This document shows, piece by piece, positions 9,273-19,809 of a stretch of 64,000 nucleotides of DNA (position 1 is the first letter of the stretch; every line of letters starts with the position of its first letter). The position numbers and the translations under genes are program-made. The DNA comes from Conus ventricosus. Its lineage: Eukaryota; Mollusca; Gastropoda; Neogastropoda; Conidae. Where the stretch lies: positions 3,013,099 to 3,077,098 of the forward strand of contig CM031628.1 of NCBI GenBank assembly GCA_018398815.1, given 5' to 3'. The notes beneath the pieces were generated by a model. That model had not been told where the DNA came from and made no database searches. It saw nothing but the letters and a program-made list of their open reading frames with translations.

Positions 9273-10468
9273 ATGAGTGCGTTTAAATATACTAATCCAA
9301 AATAATTCTGTTGGGCCGCACTACAATCTTAAAATATAACAACTGACACCCTCGATATTTCTGTGACCCAGACTGACGCTTTTCATAAAAGGTGAGTACT
9401 CCATTAAGCAGATATCTTAACCCTCCTATTAAAAAAGACTACATCGCAAAAGTGGTGGTTCAGCCATCCGATGCAGTTTTATCAGAACCAGTTAAACTTT
9501 GCCGTGTTTTGTGCATCAACTGGGTGTGGAGTGTCGTATGCTGATCATTTAAATCATCCTAATCTTTGGTGAGGTCAGTGTATAGATTTCATTTTTATTA
9601 CACCTTCAGACGTATTTTGACTGAACTGCGAGCGCCATTACCAAATGACAAACCGTTTAATCCATTCAGCAACCAAATAGACATGAAGGCTTTTGAAAGG
9701 ATCTGTAACGAATTCAATATTAATGTTAAGACAGACTTTAGACAAAAGTCGGATCTTAATCATGGCTTAGGCACCCTTTATTTTTGGGGCGTGCACAGAA
9801 AGTATAACTATGACTGGAATCCTCCTTTAACATCTTTCTCTTCAGGCACAGGTGTTCACTCGGGTCCATAGAGCAAGAGCATAAAACAGCATGGACAACA
9901 TTTATCTTAGACACATCTGAGGGCCTAACTAAAGCAGGAATAGTACGAATAAACGAATCTATTCGTACTTACGTTTGGTGTTTGCTAGGTTCGCAAGCAC
10001 AAACAAGATCGAGCATAACTGGTCCTTCTACTGGCTTTGACGCACAAAAACAATACTTAGCAAATTTAGAGGGACGCCATTAATGCTACAGTTGATTTAT
10101 CTTCAAGTCTAAAAAGGTACCAAAATGTTTTACAATACGCAAGATCAAAAGTAGACTTTGCTGTTGGCACTGGTTTTATACATGCTGCCTTCTGACCTCA
10201 GACTCCAGGTAGAACAATAATAATTACAATAATGAATCCTTATGGCAGGCAATGAACAGAAGGTCGGGAAAAACGACATAAATTCTGAGCCAGTAATATT
10301 ACAAACAATAAAAAAACACCCAAGATTAAGTCATCCAATCCCCGAGGTCCAAAACCCAAAGACCGTTGAAGACGTGGACTTTGTTCGCGATGACCATGAA
10401 TATGAAAAGACAGCACTAGTTGTTGGATTAACTGGCTAGGATTACTTGGTCTTTATCTTACTAAATAG
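9273..10468 (+). pseudogene. Polinton conserved protein with C-terminal membrane anchor, frameshifted
   Basis: Starts MSAFKYTNPK and loses frame at once. The central part is readable at 9,566-9,871 (AFERICNEFNINVKTDFRQK, then GTLYFWG), then in other frames (SEGLTKAG, IRTYVWCLLG, FDAQKQYLANLEG), and ends with a hydrophobic VVGLTG/GLLGLYLTK tail before a stop at 10,466-10,468. About 400 aa when whole. Copies occur at 50,090-51,350 and, inverted, at about 63,400-64,000, so it is a core gene of this Polinton group. Function unknown; the anchor suggests a membrane-associated virion protein. At least five frame changes. Confidence 0.65.
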
Positions 10469-10642
10469 TAATCCAACTATTAAAGAGAACTAATGCCCAT
10501 AAGTGCTCGGCCATAAAGCCAACTACTTTGCTTGCGGTAGACAAAGCCAGCTAACGATACTCCTAATATACCAGGTAAAGAGTCTATAGCTTTACCGGCT
10601 ATTTTTTTTTAATAAACTCGCAAGATGATCAAGTTGTTTTTT
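10469..10642. other. Intergenic stretch between convergent genes
   Basis: The 174 bp between the stop of the TM-tailed gene (+) and the stop of the coiled-coil gene (-) hold no open frame; the stretch is recognisable in the copies near 51,400 and 63,300. Confidence 0.5.
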
Positions 10643-11644
10643 TTACCATGATTTATCAGGTGGAGGCGATGGCGGTGGAGGCACTGAACTTTGCCCTCCA
10701 CCACCGCCTGTAATAGCCATCACCAGTGTACTTATTGCAAATCCTAAGGCTGTTATAACGCTTGCTAAGTTGACTCCTTGCTCTCTAAACAGCGTTCGTA
10801 TTCGTTCTGCTAGCGTTGTGTCTTCATATAAATTTTTTTTGATAGTTTCTCTTATTCTATTCACTTGAGTTCGTAATTGGTCTCGGTTAGTAGTCAGCAC
10901 TTCTAGTCTTGCTGATCTTTCTTGTTCAAGATTTTTTAGTCTTTGTTTTATTCTTTCTTTAATCTCACGCCCTACGATGGAGTCGTCAGCCTCAACGAGT
11001 TTTTCTTTTTCTCTTTTTATATGCTTATCTAGTTCACCTAGTTTTGCTAAATTGTTTAATAATTCCCCTCGGATGGTTCTTAAAGCACGATCAAGGGCTA
11101 ATAAGTCTCTCTCAGGTAGCCGCGGTTCGTGTATAGTTTTTAATGCTGTTTTCTTCTTTTTCAGTGAGTTCTGCTCCTATTGTATTTATTACTTCGTCCG
11201 CTGTTTGAATTAAATCTTCAGGTTTTGTGTTTTGTATTTGGCTACCTGTTGGGAGATTTTGTAGCGTGTTTTGATGTTTAGCAACTTTATCCTCATCTAA
11301 ATTTTGGTTTAGCAATGCCAAGGCGATTTTGTACGCTCATAGGGAGTTTTTGTCTAATTGTACCTATGGCTAAAAACTTTGAGGGGTCTCGTTCACGCGT
11401 AAGCTTAACACGTTGTCCCTGGCCGGTTTTCACATACAAATGGCCATCATCATCTCGGTCAAAATCATTAGGGTCTAAAACTACGGGAGGTTCAATGCCT
11501 AAATTTTGGTACAATGATCTAACATGGCTTTCTGTTAATTCACACCGCAATGAGAGGCCGAGCGGTGCTGTGTCAAAGGAGTCCTTTCATCCATGTCGTC
11601 TACAGGATCAAAATCATAATTTCTTCACCTCCAATTCCCGCCAT
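10643..11644 (-). pseudogene. Polinton coiled-coil protein with C-terminal TM and proline tail, frameshifted
   Basis: The N-terminus near 11,644 is acidic (DFDPVDDMDERTP). The next open frame (11,293-11,550) has LTESHVRSLYQNLGIEPPVV and KTGQGQRVKLTRERDPSKF. The middle is a long charged helical region with heptad-like spacing (LLNNLAKLGELDKHIKREK). The C-terminus (10,643-10,900) has the hydrophobic segment ITALGFAISTLVMAI followed by TGGGGG and PPPPSPPP. About 333 aa. Its start is 36 bp from the divergent capsid gene. Decayed or partial copies lie at 51,440-52,580 and 62,674-63,240. A trimeric fibre or membrane-spike-like role is possible from the architecture but unproven. Confidence 0.7.
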
Positions 11645-11680
11645 GTTTTTAAATAATTAACTTTTATTTTGTTTTATAAA
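11645..11680. promoter_or_regulatory. 36-bp AT-rich spacer between divergent Polinton genes
   Basis: Separates the coiled-coil gene start (minus, 11,644) from the capsid gene start (plus, 11,681). It is almost entirely A/T with TTTTATAAA next to the capsid start. Confidence 0.5.
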
Positions 11681-12958
11681 ATGTCACAAGCATATGGCTC
11701 GATTCTTGACCCGGATAGAAGTCTGAAAAAAACCCATGGTGAAGGGAAATAACGGAATATTACTGTTCCAAATAATCCATCTACTATTGATGCAGATCAA
11801 ATTCTTACTGTTAAATTTCCAGACCTAGGAGCGAATGAAGTGATTGTGCCAGGCTCTGCAACGACTTACTTTCAAAATAGAACTCGCTTCAACAACAGAC
11901 CCAACCAGAACAGTTGTCCAGAATTTGGGACGGGCAATCGTTAAGAAAATTTCTATAAAACTTGAGGGGCAAGAAATATTTTCTTTACACAATGCAGACA
12001 TATTTTTTAACCTATTCTGATCTATGGCTAACCGCGAATGAAAGGGAAGATCTCGCGTTTCAAGGAATCGGCAATGAAGAAGCACTAAAACTTAGAATAG
12101 GCGCCGAACTCGCCCCAGATGTTAAAAGCAGCAAAAAGGCTTTAGCTCTAAATTTTGCGTATGGAAATCGCTTTTCCATTCCCCTAGATTTTGAGTTGTT
12201 AAAAGCGCATGCTCCATACTTTCAAGGAGCATTAAAAAGACAGATTGTCATACGACAACTAACTTTTAATGAATACAAACGTGTTATAGATCAACAGACA
12301 CCGAAGCAAAGTACAGCATTTCTGACATCTCGTTAGAGTTTGATGTTGTTAGCAAATCTAGTTTAGCAAGGCGGATTGGGCAACAATATGAGTCAAATTA
12401 GTAATATATTCGAACCAGTGCGGCATCATTCAACATATCCTAAAAGCAGGGCAGACGCTATATGGAATTTTAATCTTAGTGTCGCAGTTAAAATCGCTTA
12501 AAGGTATTTTATTGCTGTGTGAAGATGAAGAACCATTCGCAAGAGCAAGTGAAAAGTTTTTTAATCCAAAAATAACGAAAGTACAATGTTCGATTGACGG
12601 CAGTCCTAACCAAATCTATGCTAGCGGACTTAGACCTTATCAGCATTTTGACGAAATAAGAAAATTGTTTGGGGGTGGGAGAGGTAGAAGTCCAACAGCA
12701 GACCTTGCGTCTAAAGATCTGCACCTTCACAGTGTTAGGCTTGATGATTATTTAACATCAAAATACGGTTTATGGATTGACCTAAGGTCAACAGAGGATA
12801 ATGAGTTGCATGGAAGTGGGAGAACGGTTATAGACGTAATAAACATTCAAATTGATAAAGAAAAAGAAGCCGATAAACCGCTTAATGTACATTTGTTTTT
12901 ATTAATTGATACACAGCTGAATATTAAAGATAACAGATTAAAAGATATAGAATACTAA
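11681..12958 (+). pseudogene. Polinton major capsid protein candidate (double jelly-roll), frameshifted
   Basis: Starts MSQAYGSILDPDRS at 11,681 and ends DNRLKDIEY at 12,955. Readable parts include LTVKFPDLGANEVIVPGSAT, LNFAYGNRFSIPLDFELLKA and the C-terminal open frame from 12,479 with KGILLLCEDEEPFARASEKF and NQIYASGLRPYQHFDEIRK. About 425 aa in total. This conserved set and the position in the element match the protein taken to be the hexon/major capsid in adintovirus-type Polintons; I recall the family rather than derive it from a motif. Frameshifts occur near 11,750, 11,880, 12,300 and 12,470. A decayed copy lies at 52,605-54,063. Loss of an intact capsid gene would block virion formation. 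Confidence 0.65.
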
Positions 12959-12981
12959 ATTATTTTTCATTTTTAAAAAGC

Positions 12982-13550
12982 ATGCCTACTCAGGTTTATC
13001 CAAATGTGCCTACAGCGCCAGAGTCGCCAAGAGAAGAGACAGTAGAAACCCCCGGCATAAAACCTTTAGATTAACCAACATTACACAAATGCTACAAAAA
13101 CTAGAGAGCAGGACCTTTCAAAATACAGCAAAACCAAACGAAGGTATTCTGCTGCCTTTAATGCTGTTACCTATGTTAATACTGGAGCTTCAACTATTAA
13201 GTGCTGCATCGGCGGGAACGAGTGTAGGTCTTTTAGCAACAGGCGTAGGCGCACCCGCAGCTTTACCTCTAGGCGGTTTGTCTTTAGCTCTTGGCCTATG
13301 TTATTAGCCGTAGGTGCTGCTAGCAAAAAAATAAAAACTAAACTCCAAAAGCACACAGCTATAGTTCAACTAATAACAGCTAAACTTAGTTCCTTTAAGC
13401 TGATTATAAATAAAGCACTAGCTGACTCAAATCACGGATGAAGAATTTAGTCGTTTACAGGCCGATTTTGATGACTACAAAAGACAAAAGTTTGATCTTC
13501 AAAGAAAGGCGAGGACAACTTTTTCTCAACAGCCAGACCCGAGCAGATAA
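12982..13550 (+). pseudogene. Polinton small glycine-rich hydrophobic protein, frameshifted
   Basis: Starts MPTQVYPNVPTAPESPREET at 12,982, 23 bp after the capsid stop. The middle is Gly/Ala/Leu-rich and hydrophobic (ASAGTSVGLLATGVGAPAAL is readable in one frame at 13,089-13,307). The C-terminus is a charged helix containing DEEFSRLQADFDDYKRQKF, with a stop at 13,548-13,550. About 185 aa when whole. Proteins of this layout accompany the capsid gene in related elements; a membrane or core protein is likely. A copy lies at 55,706-56,215, where it follows different neighbours. Confidence 0.55.
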
Positions 13551-13557
13551 AAAGGAA

Positions 13558-16500
13558 TGCTTAAAAAAGTAAACGAAACATAAAACTCTGTTCTAAACAG
13601 CTCACATTAACAACGCCAAAAGGTGTTTATACTTTAGTTTATGAGTCCAAGCGTAAAAAGACCATCGATATGATTCTGATTAAGACGACCCAGGAGTCGT
13701 TGTATTTTTTTGATTTAAATAAATATTTTGAGTTAGAAAAGAAACTCAGCATGGATAAAATATATGAAGGTCCAGACGAATTGTTTGAAGCAATGCAAGA
13801 AGATTTATCAAGAGCACTGAATGATATTGATTTAGAAGTTATTGATTCAGCAAGCGTACGGGCAAGTGTTGCTCATGCTATTTCTCAAGTTCGGGTAAAC
13901 TAACAATAGACCCGCCAGTTAAAGTAATGTTAGCTGTTTTAATCGACTATGTAACAATAAATGAAGAAAATCTAGAAAGTGGGTTTCAACTAAACAACAG
14001 ACTATTCTTTCTAATAATGACTTAACACCTGGTTGGGCAGACCAGCTGCTTACACAGTTTGATGTGGCCGCTGAAGAAGCCAAAATGAGAGGCTCTGGTT
14101 GGTCAGAGGGCGAAGTCTTAGAGATTAGATTAAAACAGGCTAAGTATGCGCCGATTGTTGGTAAGGCGTACATTCCACTACCTCCAGCATTAGTTGCGAA
14201 AAGAGCAGTTCTAAACATAAAGAATACAGACAACAAATGTTTTATGTGGTGCGTTCTCGCAAGGCTGCATCACGTCACAAAAAAACGCAGAGAGAGTGTC
14301 TAACTAATAGAGTTTTACGTCAATGATCTTAAAATTTAGTGGAATATCCTTTCCTGTTGGTATAGACAAAATTGATCAGTTTTAAGAACAAAACAAACCA
14401 ATAACTGTTAATGTATACACATGGATGAGGAAACAAATTTGGTGCCTATTAGAGGTCCAAGAACAGTCCAACAATAGGGGAAACCCAAAAAAAATCATGT
14501 TGACTTACTACTGATGCTTTCCCAGCGGGGCTACCGCATTACACATTGATACGCACAATGAGTAGATTATTGGCTCATACTTCAAAAATTGGGCATAAAC
14601 AAGAATTCTGTAAAAATGTTTAACAAGAATGCCATCCGTTCCAGCCGCAAGCGAACATAAGAAACATTGTAGCAGCCCAGTTGACTGTAATACGGAACTA
14701 ATTACGCCCCCAGAAGGTAGTAAAGTTAGTTTTAAGAACTGGAAAAAACTGCAAATTACTCCATATGTTGTTTACGCAGACTTCGAATCACTCATTGTTT
14801 CTTATGAGGACCAACCCCACAGAAACTTCCAAAAACAGTCTTAAAAAGTAATCACCAGATTTGTTCCTATGCTTTTATCATTGTCAGGTCGGATGGCGTC
14901 CATTCAGAGCCAGAATTATACAGAGGACCAGATGCTGCAGAACCTTCTTAGAATGCATGCAGTCAGTGCGTAACGCCTGTTCTAATAATCTAAACTTATC
15001 TGAAATCATAATGACGCCCGAAGACCAAGAACAGTATAAATCAGCTACACATTGTTGGATTTGCGGTTTAGAACTCAGTGAAGAAGCAACAAATCCGACA
15101 GTAAGAGACCATGATCACATTAGTGGAAAGTTCAAAGGAGCAGCACACAGTAAATGCAATCTTCAACTAAAGGTTGATCTGGAAGACATGGAAGCTGCCT
15201 GTATTCTTTCACAACTTGCGAGGTTATGACTCTCACTTATAATGAAAGCAGTGGACGATGCCTTCAGGGTGTCATGCATTGCACAGTCATCAGAAAGTAC
15301 ATGTGTTTCACTTAAATAACTGTCTTTTTATGACTCTATGCAGCACATGATGGGTTCATTAGAGTCACTGGCTATGTCCTTAAAGTCCTGCCCAATAACG
15401 GAAGAATATTTTGACCAACGCTTGTTAGAAAGGGTGTTTACCCTTATGAGTACATGAACAGTTGGGAAGGTTTGATGAAGACACACTTCCCCTAAACGCG
15501 CGTTCTTTACTAGTCTCAGGGAATAGGACATCAGTGATTCGATTACCAACATGCTCAGATGCGTGGCAGAAGTTAGAGTGTAAACGATGGAGAGACTATC
15601 ATGATGCATACTTAATGGCTGATGTATGTTTGTTGGCGGACGTCTTTGAAAATTATAGAAAGACCTGCATGAAACATTATAGCCTGGATCCTGCGCATTA
15701 CATTTCTGCGCCCGGGATGAGTTGGGATGCTTTCTTAAAGTTTACCGGAGTACAGATGATTTATTGTCAGATTTACCATGATTCAGATGATTGAAAACGG
15801 ATTGCGTGGAGGAATTAGTATGGCGTCACATCATTACTGTAAAGCAAACAACAAATACTTAGACGACTATGATCCGAGTAAAGGTCTAAACTATCTCATG
15901 TATTTAGATGCAAACAATCTGTATGGTTGGGCTATGGCGCAATCACTTCCATTACGTAACTTTAAATGTACACAGGCGGCAGTACAAATAATATTCAAAA
16001 AGCATTAAAGTGGTTGGGCAGTTTGACGCCGGGTCAACAGCGCGGTTTCATTCTAGAAGTTGACTTAGAATATCCTCATGAACTCCATGACCTGCATAAT
16101 GACTATCCATTAGCAGCAGAAAGTCTAAAGATGAATCCAAGAGAGCTGCCTAAACTTGTGCCTAATCTTCGGGGCAAAAAAATTATGTCTGTCATTACAG
16201 ACTTCTACAATTTTATTTAAGACATGGTTTGAAGTTGACAGCTGTTCATCGTATAATTGCTTTTGATCAAGAACAGTTCATGAAACCATACATCATGAAG
16301 AACACTGATCTCAGAACTAAATCCACAGATGCTTCAGAAAAAGACTTTTTCAAGCTGATGAACAACAGCTGTTTTGGAAAGACTATGGAGAATCCGCACA
16401 AGCGCAAAGACGTCAGATTGGTCACCAAAGAGAACGAAGCAATTAAGCTGACTTCAAAACCTAATTATCAGGACTTCAGAAGATTTCATGATCAGCTTTT

Positions 16501-17134
16501 TGGCATAATGATGAAAAAAAAGAAAGTCAAATTGGACAAACCTGTATTTATTGGGTTTACTGTTTTAGAATTATCAAAGCTTTTGATGTTAGAATTTCTT
16601 TATGACTACTTTAAACTCTTGTATCCAGAGTCCAGAGTACTTTACACAGATACAGACAGTTTTGTTATAGATATTCCTACTGAAGACATCTATAAAGACA
16701 TGGAATTAGAAGTAGCTAAAGGGCATGCAGGATGGTACGACACATCCGATTACCCTAAAGATTCGCCTTTGCATTCAATTACTAATAAGAAGGTTTTAGG
16801 AAAGATGAAAGATGAATTATCTGGAAAGGTGATTAAGGAGTTTATTGGTTTAAGGTAAAAAATGTACAGTATTTCGAGCCAGGAGAAAACCATTAAGAAA
16901 GCAAAAGGAATATCTCGCAGTGTTGTGCAGTCAAACATATCACATGACAACTACAAAGAAGCATTGTTTGACAATAAGACTTTTCATCATGACAACGTAA
17001 AACTACGATCTAATCTACATGAGATCAACACAACAGTTGTAACAAAAAAGTCATTAGATAGAACAAACACAAAACGTGTGTTTGTTAATCCAGAGTTTTC
17101 ATATGCAATCGGACATTGGAGAACCGTAAATTAA
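13558..17134 (+). pseudogene. Protein-primed family B DNA polymerase (pPolB), multiply frameshifted
   Basis: Motifs appear in the expected order across at least eight frame changes. An N-terminal region reads KYAPIVGKAYIPLPPALV and KCFMWCVLARLH (14,064-14,303). Exo I is VVYADFES near 14,768. A zinc/HNH-like insert has HCWICGLEL...RDHDHISGKFKGAAHSKCN (15,050-15,170). HNLRGYDSH lies near 15,210 and YLMADVCLLADVFENYR near 15,607. Palm motif A is YLDANNLYGWAM near 15,900, motif B is KLMNNSCFGKTMEN near 16,360, and motif C is YTDTDSFV near 16,640. All catalytic acidic residues are visible but no continuous gene remains. The 13,558-13,903 open frame upstream (EGPDELFEAMQEDLSRALND) may be the N-terminus or a separate gene. 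The stop overlaps the integrase stop tail to tail. Confidence 0.9.
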
Positions 17135-18081
17135 TTAAGCGGAACTGTGTCTGGTGGGATTATCTGCAGTTCTTCCTTCACAAAAGATCTTTGAAGAGCT
17201 GGCTGTTTTGTCGTGTCAGTTTCTCGTAAATAATACACGGGCGGATTCATTTTTACAATTCTTTTTATTTCATATGGATCAACACTCCAAACTGGATCTG
17301 TTGCCCTGATGCGAGTGTCCCCTTCTGCTTCCCCCGGTAAATAAAGGTACCTTACTTTTAAACCAAACGGTAATAGTTTGCTAGTTGTACTGGAGTCTTC
17401 AGCAACATTTATTGTTTTTCTTTTGATTGCTTGTACTGGTTTTAGCCCTTTAAATTCTTCATTATTCATTGCGCGTAGAACTGAGGGTAGTCTTCTAACC
17501 CATTCTGTGTTGCGAGAATTGTCAATAAGCTCTCTGTGATACTGGTAAGAAAAAAGTCTTTCAGCTAACTGTTTGTTAAAGTTTTCGACTAAAGCCTGTG
17601 ATCTGTGAACTCCTGGAATGCCTCTTTTAATGGTAACTCTATGTTTTAACAATAATTGATTCACTTGGCCTTTAAATTCTTTTCCATCATCGACTTGAAT
17701 CATGCGAGGGTAAGTTAAAGGACCTCATTGGTATATCAGCTGTATGGCAACAGCAACAGCAGAAGCACTCTTTTGTGTTAATGGTTCCGCATCTTTGTAT
17801 CTTGAAGCTATGTCAATGACTGTGAGTGCGTACTTAAATCTTTTCGTCTAATCGTATCATGGGGTAAATATAGAAGATCCATTTGATGGGTGTCGTTTGG
17901 AGTTGTATTGACAAAGTGTGGTCTCTGTATTCGTCTAGGCGCAGGTAAATAAATTTGCCAGATCGCTTGTTTAGATAACCATTCCTTCGCTGTTTGTTCA
18001 CTGACTCCTGCTGCTTGGCTTAGCTTTTTATTGCCGTATTCCCTTCCAATATCCTTTTGGTGAATAATAGATTTTGTTCAT
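17131..18081 (-). pseudogene. Polinton retroviral-type integrase (DDE), broken near the second catalytic residue
   Basis: Start MNKIYYSPKGYWKG at 18,081. The first catalytic Asp is in THQMDLLYLPHD (near 17,875), the second in MIQVDDGKEFKG (from 17,703), and the Glu in SQALVENFNKQLAERL about 36 residues later, giving the D,D-35-E pattern of rve-type integrases that insert Polinton DNA. An intact 190-aa open frame covers the second Asp to the C-terminus. An in-frame TGA just before it (near 17,730) and a frameshift near 17,850 separate it from the N-terminus. The C-terminal part (SVDPYEIKRIVKMNPPVYYL) is beta-rich and may bind DNA. A decayed copy at 56,420-57,330 keeps THQMDLLYLPH. Confidence 0.9.
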
Positions 18082-18178
18082 TTTTTATTTAGCCAATATT
18101 ATGCGCAACAAAATACACAACAGTCATACCAACGACAATAAACGTGATTTCTTGCATCTTTTGTTTTTCTGATGTTTG

Positions 18179-18495
18179 TTAAAAGTCACTGAATTTTGGT
18201 GGGGGCAATGTTTCGATTGGTTTGCCCGTTACTAGATAATACTCTTTTATTGCTTGATCAACATCTTTAAATGTGTAAGCTGCATGCCCCTGTTTTTTCA
18301 GGGTATCGTTAATAAAATCTAACTGCTAATTCTCTGCTTTTCATAGCGATCTTGTGCTGCAGCTAGTTGCTCCACAGCTTTGTTATGTCTTTTTCTCTCA
18401 CCGTCATCCCATAGTTTACTAAATGCGAAATTACTTCCGCTAAAAGCAAGCGCATTCACCACAGCGCCACCTATCATCATTACGAGTGAAGCCAT
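18179..18495 (-). pseudogene. Polinton small protein with N-terminal hydrophobic helix, one frameshift
   Basis: Start MASLVMMIGGAVVNALAFSG at 18,495, then a charged helix (KLWDDGERKRHNKAVEQLA). After a frameshift near 18,320 the C-terminus reads YTFKDVDQAIKEYY and ends before a stop at 18,179-18,181. About 105 aa. It lies 20 bp after the stop of the 76-aa gene on the same strand. It probably inserts in a membrane through its N-terminus. A decayed copy lies at 57,345-57,770. Function unknown. Confidence 0.6.
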
Positions 18496-18515
18496 TTTTT
18501 ATAAATGTATTTTTT

Positions 18516-18746
18516 TTACATATTTATATTCTCTGGAATTATTTTTTGATTAACTAGAAAATCTTTCGTAGCAAATGAAGCTGTTATAACAGCAATCAGT
18601 TTTGCTGAGTCTTCAAAGTCTAGTTTGCCAAGATCTGCTGGTTTTATTTTTAACAAGCTTTTACCAAGCATCGTGTATCCTACATTTAGACCTCCAATAA
18701 CAGCAGAATGGTATACAAGGTTGGCAATAGTTTTTTCGGTGCTCAT
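18516..18746 (-). CDS. Polinton small hydrophobic protein, 76 aa, intact
   Basis: MSTEKTIANLVYHSAVIGGL start, with hydrophobic stretches NLVYHSAVIGGLNVGYTML and LIAVITASFATKDFLV separated by a charged linker (KIKPADLGKLDFEDSAK). Likely a membrane protein. It shares the 34-bp spacer with the divergent gene at 18,781. A decayed version follows at 57,780-58,030 and perhaps again at 58,060-58,270, which suggests this small gene is retained or multiplied in the group. No function known to me. Confidence 0.7.
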   Translation of the reverse strand: MSTEKTIANLVYHSAVIGGLNVGYTMLGKSLLKIKPADLGKLDFEDSAKLIAVITASFATKDFLVNQKIIPENINM

Positions 18747-18780
18747 TTTAAAAAATAAAATAATTATAATTTATAAAAAC
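18747..18780. promoter_or_regulatory. 34-bp AT-only spacer between divergent Polinton genes
   Basis: Spacer between start codons at 18,746 (minus) and 18,781 (plus), A/T throughout except one C at its right end. It is the third such compact divergent spacer in the element. Confidence 0.5.
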
Positions 18781-19344
18781 ATGAACAGCGATGATCTACT
18801 AGAGCTACAGAGCGGCCTAAACCTTCTTGGACTTACAAAAGAAGAAGTTGATGATCAAGCTATTATGCCCAAAAAGGAAAGGTTGTATTCTTTGGCAGCA
18901 TGTGGAAAAACAAAACAGTTCCTCGGAAATGAATTCAGCATAGAACAGATTCAACAGATGTCGCCACAAGACATTATAAAGTATCGTAATAGGTATGAAG
19001 CGCAATTAGGGTCAAGAATGGTGAAAAGCGTTGGGCAAACGGTTCTTAGTTTGTACACTAAACTAGTCAGTAAATTTGCTCCCATTGATTCTGAACAAGA
19101 CTTTATGTATGATTTAACGCAGGATCCAGTTTTAACAAAGTCATTAGAGTCTCTAAGCTGTGATCTATATTACAGATTTGGAACATTGTTATCGCCGCTA
19201 ATCATGGGATTAATAACTTTTAATCATATAGATTTTATTTCCCTTCAAAATGAACGAGCCAGAAAATCAGCAGAATCAGGAAACACTGAATCAGAAAACA
19301 TTGAATCAGAAAACACTGAATCAGGTAGAGATAGTGACCAGTGA
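18781..19344 (+). CDS. Polinton 187-aa protein of unknown function, intact
   Basis: I chose the ATG at 18,781 (MNSDDLLELQSGLNLLGLTK) because the open frame upstream overlaps the divergent gene. The protein is mostly helical, with KKERLYSLAACGKTKQFL and MSPQDIIKYRNRYEAQLGSR, a semi-hydrophobic stretch FGTLLSPLIMGLITFNHIDF, and a degenerate acidic tail of repeated ES(E/G)NTES units. The tail overlaps the next gene by 95 bp in another frame. The tail repeats (GAATCAGAAAACA) encode NQKTL repeats in the overlapping frame. Function unknown. Confidence 0.7.
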   Translation: MNSDDLLELQSGLNLLGLTKEEVDDQAIMPKKERLYSLAACGKTKQFLGNEFSIEQIQQMSPQDIIKYRNRYEAQLGSRMVKSVGQTVLSLYTKLVSKFAPIDSEQDFMYDLTQDPVLTKSLESLSCDLYYRFGTLLSPLIMGLITFNHIDFISLQNERARKSAESGNTESENIESENTESGRDSDQ

Positions 19345-19630
19345 AAAGCTAAAGCATCCTGGGCGTGTTGCAGCAGGAAAAAGAGTAGCAGAGTTTAACA
19401 CAAAAAAAAAATTAAAGTTACAATCACATAATATAACTCATAATGAAAACATAACACCACCAACGCCAGCAGCTGTTTCAATGCCAGCTCCAGAACAAGA
19501 ACAAGTTAATTCAAGGCCTACAGCACCAAAGTCTTCATGGAATATTGAACTTAAAACTGTTGTCATTTTTGGCGCCCTTGCTGCTGCTGGGGGCGGTTAT
19601 TACGGTTATAAAATATACTCAGAGGCATAA
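19250..19630 (+). pseudogene. Polinton C-terminal-TM protein, truncated by the Tc1 insertion (5' part)
   Basis: Starts MNEPENQQNQETLNQ inside the preceding gene, with three NQKTL-type repeats, a basic region (GRVAAGKRVAEFNTKKKLK), a proline-rich linker and a membrane segment (VVIFGALAAAGGGYYGY). The last native codon is the ATA ending at 19,615; the following Tyr-Ser-Glu-Ala-stop is encoded by the Tc1 inverted repeat. The native tail continues at 21,160-21,288. The truncated protein keeps its membrane segment but loses the cytosolic or virion-interior tail. Confidence 0.75.
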
Positions 19631-19642
19631 AAAACGCGAAAA
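19616..19642 (+). repeat. Tc1 left terminal inverted repeat (27 bp)
   Basis: Identical to the reverse complement of 21,131-21,157, starting TACTCAGAGG. It provides the premature stop (19,628-19,630) of the Polinton gene. Confidence 0.95.
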
Positions 19643-19809
19643 CAAACTGTATAGAAATTTTGATGTAATTTGGCTACCGATTCCTTTGAACTGGTAATAG
19701 AAAGTGAGAAAAAGCAATCGAACACCGCAAAAGTGTCCTTTCAAAGTTCATTCTGGTAGAAAATAAGGTCACATGAACTTGACCTTGACCCTGTGTTAAC
19801 AGCAGAATG

